Assembly: GCA_031398695.1 (NCBI GenBank)
Contig: JANNNU010000060.1
Location: 1-36,347, forward strand
Source of the DNA: JAIYDJ01 sp031398695
GTDB taxonomy: Bacteria; Pseudomonadota; Alphaproteobacteria; Rhodobacterales; Rhodobacteraceae
Reading direction: 5' to 3'
DNA length: 36,347 bases
Positions 9,140 through 17,564 of the stretch are shown in pieces (the stretch's first letter is position 1; each line of letters starts with the position of its first letter). Position numbers and translations under genes: made by a program. The notes under the pieces were generated by a model. It saw only the letters and a program-made list of their open reading frames with translations, did not search any database and was not told the origin of the DNA.

Positions 9140-11034
9140 GCCTGCGCATCCACGTCCAGCCAGAACGTGTCGGGCATGTAGACGCCGAGGTAAGACGTGG
9201 GATCAAAACCGTAGAGGCCCTTTTCAGGCACGTTCTGCAATCGCGACGATCGCAGCATCGGTTGCAGCGCGGCATTGACCAGGCCGATGACGAACACGTT
9301 GTCGGCATGGGCGGCCAGCATGTCATGCCAGATCGCGGTGCGCTCGTCGTGGGTCGTGCTGCGAAGCCACGCCTGAAACCGGTCCAGCTGTGCCTGCGCC
9401 TCGGGCATGTCGGGCGGCTCTCCGGCCTCGCCGTGGCTGAGGTAGTTGGCCCCCCAAAGCGGCCAGGCCAGCTGGTCGTCGCCGGTGGGCGCGAGGGCGG
9501 CAGGCGACATGTCGGCGGTCGGCACGCCGTTGTCCATCCCGCTCCACGCGGACATGATGATCTCGCCGGCCAGCGCGCGGCTGCGAAAGATGTCGCGCTG
9601 CGACACGCGGATGAAAAGGGCCACGCCCACCTCGCGCCAGTGGTCGGTGACCAGTTCGAGGACATCGGTTTCGACCGGACTTTCGCCGGTCGTCTCGATG
9701 ATGATGTTCATCGGTCGCCCGTCGGGAAGCAGGCGGATGCCGGCCAGGTTGCGTTGGTCAAGGCCCGCGGCATCCAGCAGGGCGCTGGCCTGATCCGGGT
9801 CATAGGCGGCCCAGGCACTGGCGTACTCGGGTTTGTAAAGCGGCGAGGACGGCAGGACGGAATCGGCGGCTTCCTTGGCGAGGCCGAAGAACGACACCAT
9901 GTTCACCTCGTGCCGCGCCGTGGCCAGCGACAAGGCGCGGCGCACGCGCACGTCCCGCAACACGCCACGCCACACCGGATCGGCACAATTGAGGTTGGGG
10001 ATCAGGGCGATGCGCGAGCCGCGCGTCTGCTCCCACAGGTCCACCTTGACCGGGTGACGTTTCTCGGCAGCCTTGAGAAAGGTGTAGTCCACGAAATCTA
10101 GACCGACCATCTGAAGGTCGCTTTGTCCCGCGCCGGTCTGTGCTGCGATGATCTCGGCCGAGCTGACGTTCAAGAGCACGCGGTCGACGTAAGGCAGTTG
10201 CGTGCCGTTCTGGTCCACCCGGTGAAAGAACCCGTTGCGTTCGAACACATACTGTTCGGCGGGCGGCATCGTCGTGTTGCGCCATGGATCGAGCGTCGGA
10301 AGATCGGGATTCTCCGGCCGGTAGGTTCGCGACATCTTGGTGTGCAGGTCTTTCCAGTCGTCGACCCGCTGCCCCTCGACATGCGCGGCGAGGCTCGCCT
10401 CGTCGGCATAATCGGCGTGAAACTGCTTCATGTAGGCTGCGGGCAGCACCATCACCAACGGCGACGCCCCGGCAAGGCGCGGCAGGAACCCCGGGATAGG
10501 GTTGTCCCAGCTGTAGCGGACCGTCAGATCGTCGATCACTTCGAAGGTCGGACCCTTGTCCATCGACAACAGTTCGGCGGGCAGGCCACCCTTCTTCAGC
10601 TTCTTGTTCAGCAGCACGTCTTCCCAATAATAGCGGAAATCGTCTGCGGTGAACGGGCTGCCGTCGGACCAGCGGTGACCCTTGCGGATGTGGAAGGTGA
10701 AGATGCGGTCTTCGACGACCTCATAGGCGCGCAGGATGTCGGGTTGCAGGTTCAGGTTCATGTCGTATCCGATCAGCCGGGCATAGCCGTTGATCGTCAT
10801 GAACCGGATGTCACGCTGGCCTGCGATCAGCTGTCGGATCGTGCCGCCCCGCGTGCCGGTGCTGCGGCCCATACCGGGCAGGTCGATGATCCGCGGCTCG
10901 AGCGGCAGGCGAGCGGCGGTGTCGGCATCGGGCGGCGTGACGAAGCCGGGCTGCGCCATGATCGTTTGGGCAAAGCCGATCTGCGGGGCCATTGCCCCTG
11001 CCATCAGCCCCAGGAACCCGCGGCGCGCGATCAT
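9136..11034 (-). CDS. ABC transporter substrate-binding protein, family 5, Tat-exported
   Basis: This is the periplasmic receptor of the peptide-type transporter. I start at the ATG at 11034, giving 632 residues. The N-terminus MIARRGFLGLMAG is a twin-arginine signal, with probable cleavage after GFAQ. Family 5 features include FHIRKGHRWSDGSPFTADDF, which forms the usual ligand-domain entry, and DVRVRRALSLATAR further on. A longer frame exists upstream, but that extension hides the signal peptide and is unlikely. It is first in a three-gene operon with two permeases; the ATPase is encoded elsewhere in the window. Tat export suggests folding before export or cofactor-free folding constraints; ligand unknown. 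Confidence 0.92.
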   Translation of the reverse strand: MIARRGFLGLMAGAMAPQIGFAQTIMAQPGFVTPPDADTAARLPLEPRIIDLPGMGRSTGTRGGTIRQLIAGQRDIRFMTINGYARLIGYDMNLNLQPDILRAYEVVEDRIFTFHIRKGHRWSDGSPFTADDFRYYWEDVLLNKKLKKGGLPAELLSMDKGPTFEVIDDLTVRYSWDNPIPGFLPRLAGASPLVMVLPAAYMKQFHADYADEASLAAHVEGQRVDDWKDLHTKMSRTYRPENPDLPTLDPWRNTTMPPAEQYVFERNGFFHRVDQNGTQLPYVDRVLLNVSSAEIIAAQTGAGQSDLQMVGLDFVDYTFLKAAEKRHPVKVDLWEQTRGSRIALIPNLNCADPVWRGVLRDVRVRRALSLATARHEVNMVSFFGLAKEAADSVLPSSPLYKPEYASAWAAYDPDQASALLDAAGLDQRNLAGIRLLPDGRPMNIIIETTGESPVETDVLELVTDHWREVGVALFIRVSQRDIFRSRALAGEIIMSAWSGMDNGVPTADMSPAALAPTGDDQLAWPLWGANYLSHGEAGEPPDMPEAQAQLDRFQAWLRSTTHDERTAIWHDMLAAHADNVFVIGLVNAALQPMLRSSRLQNVPEKGLYGFDPTSYLGVYMPDTFWLDVDAQA

Positions 11035-11210
11035 GGCGTGAAGATTCCGGTGCGGCACGACGCCCGGCTGCGAAGGGAAGTGTGAGCCGTCACCAAACGA
11101 TCCTTCCAGTCCCGAACGCAATGTCGTCAGACCCTGCACGCAGAGGATCCAGCGAGTTCGAGCCTAGCCGAGGCGTTTTTCGCTGTCCATCAGCAATGCC
11201 GCACGAAAGC

Positions 11211-11238
11211 CAGCGGATGCACGATCGTGCACCCGCTG
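11211..11238. repeat. 28-base near-perfect inverted repeat
   Basis: CAGCGG and CCGCTG flank the perfect palindrome TGCACGATCGTGCA, with one mismatched pair between the segments. It lies in the 244-base gap between the cyclase gene stop and the start of the binding-protein operon. It could be an operator for the transporter operon or a transcript-end hairpin, but it lacks a T-tract. Confidence 0.6.
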
Positions 11239-11241
11239 ACA

Positions 11242-11262
11242 GGGCCCGACGGCAGCGGGCCC
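11242..11262. other. Second hairpin after the cyclase gene
   Basis: GGGCCCG and CGGGCCC pair around a seven-base loop, 17 bases past the cyclase stop on the minus strand. The loop GACGGCA can instead pair with TGCCGTC at 11274-11280, so two folds compete. There is no U-tract; a weak or Rho-assisted transcript end is possible. Confidence 0.35.
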
Positions 11263-11278
11263 GGACATTGCCCTGCCG

Positions 11279-12616
11279 TCAGAGCGCCAGAACCGGACGT
11301 GCCTGCTGTTTCATGTCACGGAACAGGCGCATCACCTGTTCGGCGTCGGATGTTTCCACATCGGCTTCGGCCGCCAGCATGGCGGTGCGGTTCGATTCGA
11401 GCAGCGACGCCGATGGCATGTAAACGCTCACCTGGTCGGTGATTCCCTTCAACGTCTCGTGCCCCTGAAACTCCCACGCTCCATCGCAGTATTCGATGAA
11501 ATCCTCGCTGGCGATAACCGGCACATGGTATTTCTTGGTCAGGCTTTCCAGCCGCTGCACTTCGTTCACCGCCGAGCCGAACGCCGAGAAGGTCAACCGG
11601 TGCTTCAATCCGACATTGCCCAGCATGACGTTGCCCACATGAAGCCCGATGCCGTAGTCAAGCACGATGGCGCCGGCGCTTTTGCGCGACGCGTTCAAAT
11701 CCGCCATGCGCATCTGCGCCTCGGCCACGGCGCTCAGCGCGGCGCGGGTCGCGGCCTGGGACGGCTCGCGATGCCGCTCGCAAGGATAGGCGGCCAGAAA
11801 TCCGTCACCGATGAAGGCAAGGATTTCGCCGCCGTTGTTGTTGAAGGGCGCGGCGATGGCGTCAAAGAACTGGTTCAGCGTATCGACATAGTCCTGCTTG
11901 CCGACGGTTTCCGCCAAGGCAGTCGAGTCCCGCATGTCGCCCATCACCAGCACGGCGCGGGTCTGTTCGACATCGCCGCGCCGCACTTGCCCGGACAGAA
12001 CGCGCTTGCCCGAACTGGGCCCCAGATAGGTCGTCATCATGTTGTCGGCCAGCTTCGCCAGAACCGCCATCTTGGCGGCGACGGCAAGGCTTTCCTGAAG
12101 GCGCAACAGCACCTTGATCATGTTGTCGGTGAACCCGCCGGGCCGGTCGGTGGCCCACGACCCCATCATCCCCTGCCCTGCGCTTTGGTTGAAGGACTGC
12201 ACGAAGGCCAGATAATCGGTGGCGCCGATCGCCAGCAGGTCGGTGAACACCGGAAACTCGGGGATATCCTCGGCGTGCAGCCTGCGCCGCATATGGTCCA
12301 GATCGTTGTTCAGCATGTAAAAGTGCGGGCTGCGGAGGAAGGTATCCTTCCGCTTGCCTTCGTCGGTGGGCCTGAACCCCTGCACCAGCAGACCCTCGCC
12401 GCGTTTCCAGGTGAAGCCCATCGCGTGATATAGCGGATGCAGCATCGAGAACCCAAGGTGCACCCGCACCAGCGGCATCCCCGCCCCGGCCAGACGTTCG
12501 CACACGCCGCTGACCAGGGTTTCCAGATCGTCCCCCCGCAGTGCCGATTGTTTGAGCCAGGCCGCAACGCGGTCGATCAGCGTGTCGGACAGATCTTCGG
12601 CGGTTCGGATCATCAT
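11279..12616 (-). CDS. Class III adenylate/guanylate cyclase
   Basis: This 445-residue protein has an N-terminal region of about 200 residues of unrecognised type, then a class III cyclase domain (about 215-400). Metal-binding aspartates are D227 (VMGDMRDST) and D271 (FIGDGF), 44 residues apart as usual. The transition-state pair N351 and R355 is in SAVNEVQRLE. The two base-selecting positions are altered: the usual Lys is A267 and the usual Asp is S348, so ATP preference cannot be read from sequence. There are no membrane helices. Two adjacent ATG codons (12616 and 12613) are possible starts; GAGG spacing favours the second. It is divergent from the DUF3095 gene. A TACAAT -10-like element lies at 12704-12709. 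Confidence 0.88.
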   Translation of the reverse strand: MMIRTAEDLSDTLIDRVAAWLKQSALRGDDLETLVSGVCERLAGAGMPLVRVHLGFSMLHPLYHAMGFTWKRGEGLLVQGFRPTDEGKRKDTFLRSPHFYMLNNDLDHMRRRLHAEDIPEFPVFTDLLAIGATDYLAFVQSFNQSAGQGMMGSWATDRPGGFTDNMIKVLLRLQESLAVAAKMAVLAKLADNMMTTYLGPSSGKRVLSGQVRRGDVEQTRAVLVMGDMRDSTALAETVGKQDYVDTLNQFFDAIAAPFNNNGGEILAFIGDGFLAAYPCERHREPSQAATRAALSAVAEAQMRMADLNASRKSAGAIVLDYGIGLHVGNVMLGNVGLKHRLTFSAFGSAVNEVQRLESLTKKYHVPVIASEDFIEYCDGAWEFQGHETLKGITDQVSVYMPSASLLESNRTAMLAAEADVETSDAEQVMRLFRDMKQQARPVLAL

Positions 12617-12820
12617 GGCCTCGTTGGGAAATCGGGTCCGGCCTGTCCTGCACGGGTCGGATCGGTGCGGATGGCGTCCCCGCAGTCTCGCGAACATATA
12701 AGGATTGTAACACGAGTTTCCAGCCCCGCACGCTTGTCGGGCGCCGCCACGTCGGTGCATCCCGGGTCACGTCCGCGTGCAAGCGGTGTGTCGGCCCCGA
12801 AAACCTGCTAAGGTGCCGCG

Positions 12821-13969
12821 ATGGATAAAATCGCTGCACTTGCCCCGCCGCTGCCCGCGTTCTCGCGGTTCGAGGATGTGTCGGATCCGGCCGTCTATCA
12901 GGCTCTGCCTGACGATTGGGCGCTGGCGATTGCCGATGTGGTCAGCTCGACGGCGGCGATTGCACAAGGGCGCTACAAACAGGTGAACATGGCCGGTGCC
13001 GCAGTGATCTCGGCGGTGCTGAATGCCGTGGGCATCAAGAGCCTTCCCTTCGTGTTCGGGGGGGACGGGGCGTTCGTCGCGGTGCCTCCCGACGGGCGGG
13101 CGGCGGCGCGCGCCGCACTGGCCGATGTGGGAACCTGGGTGGCCGAAGAGATGCGGCTGGACCTGCGCACCGCGCTGGTGCCGCTGTCGGCGATCCGGGC
13201 GGCCGGGCATGACGTGCGGGCGGCCCGGTTTCAGGCCAGCACCGAGGTCGGGTATGCGATGTTCGCTGGAGGTGGGGCCAGCTGGGCCGAGGCGCAGATG
13301 AAGGCCGGGGCCTTTGCCGTGCCCCGCGCCGCGTCGGGTGCGCGGCCGGACCTGACCGGACTGTCTTGCCGGTGGAACCCCGTCAGCGCGCGCAACGGCC
13401 ACATCGTGTCGCTGATCGTCGTGCCCGGGGCAGCCGGCTATGACGCGCGCTTTCGCAGTTTCGTGGACGAAGTGCTGGCACTGGCTGCCGAAGGCGCGCG
13501 TCAGGGCAATCCCGTGCCCGATGGCGGGCCTCCCTTGAAGCTGTCATTGGCAGGGGTCGAGGCCGAGGCACGGCTGGAAAAGGCGTGGCTGGCGCGGATG
13601 CGGGTGCGGATCGGGGTGGTCCTGATCGCCGGCCTGCTGATCGTGCTGCACCGGTTCAACCGCAAGCTGGGCGACTTTGACGCGCGGGCCTACACCCGCG
13701 ACATCGAGCTCAATGCCGATTTCCGCAAGTTCGACGACGGCTTGAAGATGACTATCGACGTGACGGATGACCAGTTGCGGCGGATCGAGGCGCTGCTTGC
13801 CGGCGCGGCGGCGTCGGGCCTGTGCCACTATGGCCTGCACAGCCAGCAATCCGCGCTGATGACCTGCATCGTGCCAACGCCGATGACGCGCGATCACATG
13901 CACTTCGTCGACGGTGGCGCAGGCGGCTATGCCGAGGCGGCAAAGCGGATGAAGGCCGCTATGCCTTGA
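12821..13969 (+). CDS. DUF3095 family protein, cyclase-like N-terminus
   Basis: This 382-residue protein matches my memory of the DUF3095 family, often found beside nucleotide cyclases. Near the N-terminus, WALAIADVVSSTAAIAQG and PFVFGGDGAFVAVP place aspartates D39 and D82 43 residues apart, like the metal aspartates of class III cyclases and GGDEF domains. A hydrophobic segment around residues 263-278 (RIGVVLIAGLLIVLHRF) could be a membrane helix. The C-terminal part contains CHYGLHSQQSALMTCIVP. AAGGTG lies six bases before the ATG. Its 3' end overlaps the convergent dehydrogenase gene by 11 bases. Enzymatic activity is unproven. Confidence 0.75.
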   Translation: MDKIAALAPPLPAFSRFEDVSDPAVYQALPDDWALAIADVVSSTAAIAQGRYKQVNMAGAAVISAVLNAVGIKSLPFVFGGDGAFVAVPPDGRAAARAALADVGTWVAEEMRLDLRTALVPLSAIRAAGHDVRAARFQASTEVGYAMFAGGGASWAEAQMKAGAFAVPRAASGARPDLTGLSCRWNPVSARNGHIVSLIVVPGAAGYDARFRSFVDEVLALAAEGARQGNPVPDGGPPLKLSLAGVEAEARLEKAWLARMRVRIGVVLIAGLLIVLHRFNRKLGDFDARAYTRDIELNADFRKFDDGLKMTIDVTDDQLRRIEALLAGAAASGLCHYGLHSQQSALMTCIVPTPMTRDHMHFVDGGAGGYAEAAKRMKAAMP

Positions 13970-15302
13970 CGATCTGCGCGCCGGTCAGACCGAGCCGCGC
14001 GAACACGTTCCGGGTGTCCACCACCAGATCCGACCAGTCCAACAGGCGCGCGTAATCCACCGCGTCGTGGTCGGTCGAGATCAGCACCACGTCGTGCGCG
14101 CGCACTTCCACCTCGGTCAGCGGCACCGATTGGCGGCCCATCAAGGCCATGTATTCCCGCGTGCGCGGAATTTCCGCAACATGGGGGTCGTGAAAGCTGG
14201 CGCTGCCGCCGCGATGCTCGATCAATTCGATCAGCTTGAGCGACGGGCTTTCGCGGATGTCGGGGACGTTCTTCTTGTAGGCGAGCCCGATGACCAGCAC
14301 GCGCGATCGGCTCAGCGCCTTGCCCAGACGCATGTCCAGCGCTTCGGCCAGACGCCCGACGACGTGGCGCGGCATGGCCGAGTTGATCTCGCCTGCCAGT
14401 TCGATGAAGCGGGTGGGCAGTTCGAATTCTCGCGATTTCCACGTCAGATAGAAAGGGTCGATCGGGATGCAATGACCGCCCAGACCGGGACCGGGGTAGA
14501 ACGGCATATACCCAAAGGGCTTGGTCTTGGCCGCCTCGATCACTTCCCAGATGTCGACTCCCATCGCCTCGTAGACCACCTTCAACTCGTTTACCAAGGC
14601 GATGTTCACGGCGCGAAATACGTTTTCGGTCAGCTTGACGGCTTCTGCGGTGGCGTTGGACGACACGGGAACCACCCGGTCCACGATGGCACTATAGAAC
14701 GCGGCCATGACGGCCTGCGCCTGTGACCCGTCACCGGCGATCACCTTGGGGATCGTCGCGGTGTTGAAATTGCGGTTGCCGGGATCTTCGCGTTCGGGGG
14801 AAAACCCCAAAAAGAAGTCAGTGCCCGAGCGCAGGCCCGTCGCCTCGAGGATCGGGCGCACAAGATCATCGGTGGTGCCCGGATAGGTGGTGGATTCGAG
14901 TACCACCAACTGCCCCGGGCGCAGGGTGGCCGCAATCGAGGCGCAGGTGCGCGTCACGTAGGACAGGTCGGGGTCGCGGTGGGCCGACAGGGGGGTCGGC
15001 ACGCAGATCACGATGACGTCGCACCCGGCCAATTCGGCAAAATCGGTGGTCGACCGGAACCGACCCGCCGCGGCCTGCTGCGCCAGCACGCCATCCGACA
15101 CCGCGTCGATGTAGGATCGCCCAGCGTCCAGCGCCACGATCTTCGCTGAGTCGATGTCGAACCCGGTCACCGCAAATCCGGCCTGCGCGATCGCCATGGC
15201 CAGCGGCAGGCCCACATAGCCAAGACCGATGACCCCTCCGCGCGCGCTGCGGTCGGACAGTTTGGCGCTCAGCGTGGCAAAGGCGTCGGACGGTATGGTC
15301 AT
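13959..15302 (-). CDS. Nucleotide sugar dehydrogenase (UDP-GlcNAc/ManNAc dehydrogenase type)
   Basis: This 447-residue enzyme of the UDP-glucose/GDP-mannose dehydrogenase family oxidises C6 of a nucleotide sugar with two NAD+. The NAD-binding motif is VIGLGYVGLPLA (about residues 24-35), followed by VPTPLS and GFSPEREDPGN. The catalytic Cys278 is in GPGLGGHCIPIDPFYL, which suits the WbpA-like UDP-N-acetylhexosamine branch. The ATG at 15302 fits the family start; a longer frame upstream runs over the divergent ATPase gene and is rejected. The product would be a UDP-hexuronic acid for a surface glycan. The exact substrate is not determined by these motifs. Confidence 0.92.
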   Translation of the reverse strand: MTIPSDAFATLSAKLSDRSARGGVIGLGYVGLPLAMAIAQAGFAVTGFDIDSAKIVALDAGRSYIDAVSDGVLAQQAAAGRFRSTTDFAELAGCDVIVICVPTPLSAHRDPDLSYVTRTCASIAATLRPGQLVVLESTTYPGTTDDLVRPILEATGLRSGTDFFLGFSPEREDPGNRNFNTATIPKVIAGDGSQAQAVMAAFYSAIVDRVVPVSSNATAEAVKLTENVFRAVNIALVNELKVVYEAMGVDIWEVIEAAKTKPFGYMPFYPGPGLGGHCIPIDPFYLTWKSREFELPTRFIELAGEINSAMPRHVVGRLAEALDMRLGKALSRSRVLVIGLAYKKNVPDIRESPSLKLIELIEHRGGSASFHDPHVAEIPRTREYMALMGRQSVPLTEVEVRAHDVVLISTDHDAVDYARLLDWSDLVVDTRNVFARLGLTGAQIVKA

Positions 15303-15331
15303 CTGCGCCCTCTTGTGCGGCTGTCTTTTGC

Positions 15332-15359
15332 ATTTGGGAGCAAGCGCGAGGGGTGTCAA
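15332..15359 (-). promoter_or_regulatory. Possible promoter of the sugar dehydrogenase gene
   Basis: On the minus strand a perfect TTGACA (15354-15359) lies about 50 bases before the start codon, with a weak -10 CCAAAT (15332-15337) after 16 bases. The 145-base divergent region should also hold the promoter for the ATPase gene, but I see no strong candidate there. Confidence 0.4.
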
Positions 15360-15447
15360 GCGCGGGCGCGCCTTGCAAGAAAGCCCGTGGACGGGTGACG
15401 GCGCCTGCGCTAGCGTCAGTGCCGAGGCAACGCAGGGGTCCGCAAAG

Positions 15448-17334
15448 ATGACTGGCACCACCGATCTGTTGCGGATCGAAGGCCTGAACATCCGGTTTTC
15501 GCTGCTGGGCGGCCCGCTGCAGGCGGTGCGCGGGGCCAGCCTGCGGGTGGCACCCGGCAAGGTGACGGCGCTGGTGGGCGAGTCCGGGTCGGGCAAGTCG
15601 GTGATCAGTCAGGCCGTGCTCTGCATCCTGCCTCCGATCGCCCAGGCCACGGGGCGCATTCTGTTCACCGACCCCGCAGCCAAGACGGCGCCCGTCGACA
15701 TTCTGACGTTGCCCGCCGACGGCCCGGACATTCGGCACCTGCGCGGCCGGCGCATCGCCAAGATCTTCCAGGAGCCGATGACCTCGCTTTCGCCGCTGCA
15801 CACCATCGGAAACCAGATCGGCGAGGTTCTGGCGGTGCACGACGGGGCGGATCCGGCCGAACAGCGCCGGGCCACCATCGAGATGCTGGGTCTTGTGGGC
15901 TTTCCCGACCCGAAACGGGCGGTCGACATGTATCCGTTCGAACTGTCGGGCGGCATGCGCCAGCGCGCAATGATCGCCATGGCCCTGATCTGCCGCCCGG
16001 CGCTCCTGGTCGCGGATGAACCGACGACCGCGCTGGACGTCACGATCCAGGCGCAAATCCTGGAACTGCTGCGTGGCTTGCAGCAAAAGCTGGGCATGGC
16101 GATGCTGTTGATCACCCATGATCTGGGGGTGGTCGCCAACGTGGCCGACGAGGTCGTCGTGATCTATCAGGGTCAGATCATGGAGGCGGGGCCGGTCGAG
16201 CAGATCTTTCGCAACCCGCAACACCCCTACCTGAAAGGCCTGCTCGCAGCCGTCCCGCATTTCGACATGACCCCCGGCGAGCGGTTGAAATCCTTGCGCG
16301 ACATCACTGTGAACACCGGCAAACTGCTGGGCAAGACCGATGCAAGGCCGGCCGTGCGGCCCGGTGTGCTGCTGTCGGTGCAAGGGCTGGTGAAATCCTA
16401 CACCACCCGCAAGCAGGGGTATTCCGGCACCGCCAAGGAAACGGCCGTGCGGGCGGTCGATGGCGTCAGCTTCGATCTGATGCGGGGCGAATGTCTGGGT
16501 CTGGTCGGCGAGTCCGGTTGCGGCAAGACCACCGTGTCAAAGATCCTGATGCGGGCGGTGACGCCCGACGAAGGCTCGATCACCTATTACGACGAAGCCG
16601 GCAGTCATGACATGCGCGCCGCCGAAGGCGATACGCTGCAACGACTGCGCACCAAGATCCAGATGGTGTTCCAGGACCCGGTTTCTTCGCTGTCGCCCCG
16701 GATGACGGTGCAGAACATCCTGTCGGAACCGCTGGAGATCCACCGCCGCGGCACCCCCGCCAGCCGGTTGGAAACGGTCGCGACGCTGATGGAGGCGATC
16801 GGTCTGGATAGGCGCTATCTGAACCGGTATCCGCACAGCTTTTCGGGCGGTCAGCGGCAAAGAATCGGCATCGCACGGGCGCTGGCGCTGGGGCCGGAGT
16901 TGCTGATCTGCGATGAACCCGTGTCGGCGCTGGATGTGTCGGTGCAGGCGCAGATCCTCAATCTGTTGAAGGATCTGCAGAAGGACCTCGGGCTGACCTA
17001 TCTGTTCATCTCGCACAACCTGGCCGTGGTGGATTACATGGCCGACCGGATCGCCGTGATGTATCGCGGGCGGATCGTCGAACTGGCCCCGCGCGACGTG
17101 CTGATGCGCGCGCCCGTGCATCCCTACACGCGGTCCCTGCTGGCTGCCGTTCCGTTTCCCGACCTCGACCGGCCGCTGGATTTTGCCACGCTGCAACGCG
17201 GGATCGCCAAGGATACCAGCGGATGGCCTGCGGCATTCCACGACGGCGGCGCGCGCCATCAGGCGCTGGATCTGGGGGACGGGCATTTCGTGCTGGCCCG
17301 CCCGGACGCCAGCCTGGCTGATCTGCGCGCATGA
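15448..17334 (+). CDS. Fused dual ATPase of oligopeptide ABC importer
   Basis: This 628-residue cytoplasmic protein carries two complete ABC domains, equal to OppD and OppF fused, as in YejF or GsiA. Domain 1 has Walker A GESGSGKS (44-51), signature LSGGMRQRAMIAMAL and Walker B LLVADEPTTALDV. Domain 2 has Walker A GESGCGKT (354-361), signature FSGGQRQRIGIARAL and Walker B LLICDEPVSALDV. Both are intact. It starts at the ATG at 15448; the open frame upstream is not ABC-like. It probably powers the permease pair at 6969-9139, the only oligopeptide-type permeases in the window, although it is on the other strand and separated by two cyclase-type genes and a dehydrogenase. Confidence 0.93.
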   Translation: MTGTTDLLRIEGLNIRFSLLGGPLQAVRGASLRVAPGKVTALVGESGSGKSVISQAVLCILPPIAQATGRILFTDPAAKTAPVDILTLPADGPDIRHLRGRRIAKIFQEPMTSLSPLHTIGNQIGEVLAVHDGADPAEQRRATIEMLGLVGFPDPKRAVDMYPFELSGGMRQRAMIAMALICRPALLVADEPTTALDVTIQAQILELLRGLQQKLGMAMLLITHDLGVVANVADEVVVIYQGQIMEAGPVEQIFRNPQHPYLKGLLAAVPHFDMTPGERLKSLRDITVNTGKLLGKTDARPAVRPGVLLSVQGLVKSYTTRKQGYSGTAKETAVRAVDGVSFDLMRGECLGLVGESGCGKTTVSKILMRAVTPDEGSITYYDEAGSHDMRAAEGDTLQRLRTKIQMVFQDPVSSLSPRMTVQNILSEPLEIHRRGTPASRLETVATLMEAIGLDRRYLNRYPHSFSGGQRQRIGIARALALGPELLICDEPVSALDVSVQAQILNLLKDLQKDLGLTYLFISHNLAVVDYMADRIAVMYRGRIVELAPRDVLMRAPVHPYTRSLLAAVPFPDLDRPLDFATLQRGIAKDTSGWPAAFHDGGARHQALDLGDGHFVLARPDASLADLRA

Positions 17335-17345
17335 CCGACAGCGCG

Positions 17346-17360
17346 CAGGTCGGACCTGCC
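17346..17360. other. Short inverted repeat after the ATPase gene
   Basis: GCAGG and CCTGC pair around a five-base loop, with a further possible pair inside, just past the ATPase stop. No T-tract follows. It may be a weak transcript end. Confidence 0.25.
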
Positions 17361-17377
17361 CTGCGGTGTCACCCCGA

Positions 17378-17406
17378 TTGTCAACGTGGCCGTCACGGTC
17401 TATCAC
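17378..17406 (+). promoter_or_regulatory. Candidate sigma-70 promoter of the glycosyltransferase cluster
   Basis: TTGTCA (17378-17383) and TATCAC (17401-17406) are spaced by exactly 17 bases. They lie in the 230-base gap before the first glycosyltransferase gene, giving a leader of about 150 bases. Within that leader, GACAGA (17462) and TCTGTC (17484) can form a hairpin. Assignment is by consensus only. Confidence 0.5.
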
Positions 17407-17564
17407 ATCCCGATCAGCACGCCATGACGCGGTTTTCTGTCGCCTCACGACCTGCGCATATGACAGAAGACCGGATCTGCCGTCTGTCGGCACCCGCATT
17501 GTGTTGAGGGTTCCCGTGCGTATTGCCGCCCGCCGTTCCACCCCGTTTCAGCGAAAGCCTTAAG

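Noticed and set aside
14866..16383. Minus-strand open frame across the dehydrogenase start and ATPase gene
   Set aside because: It overlaps two clear genes in other frames and shows no family features.
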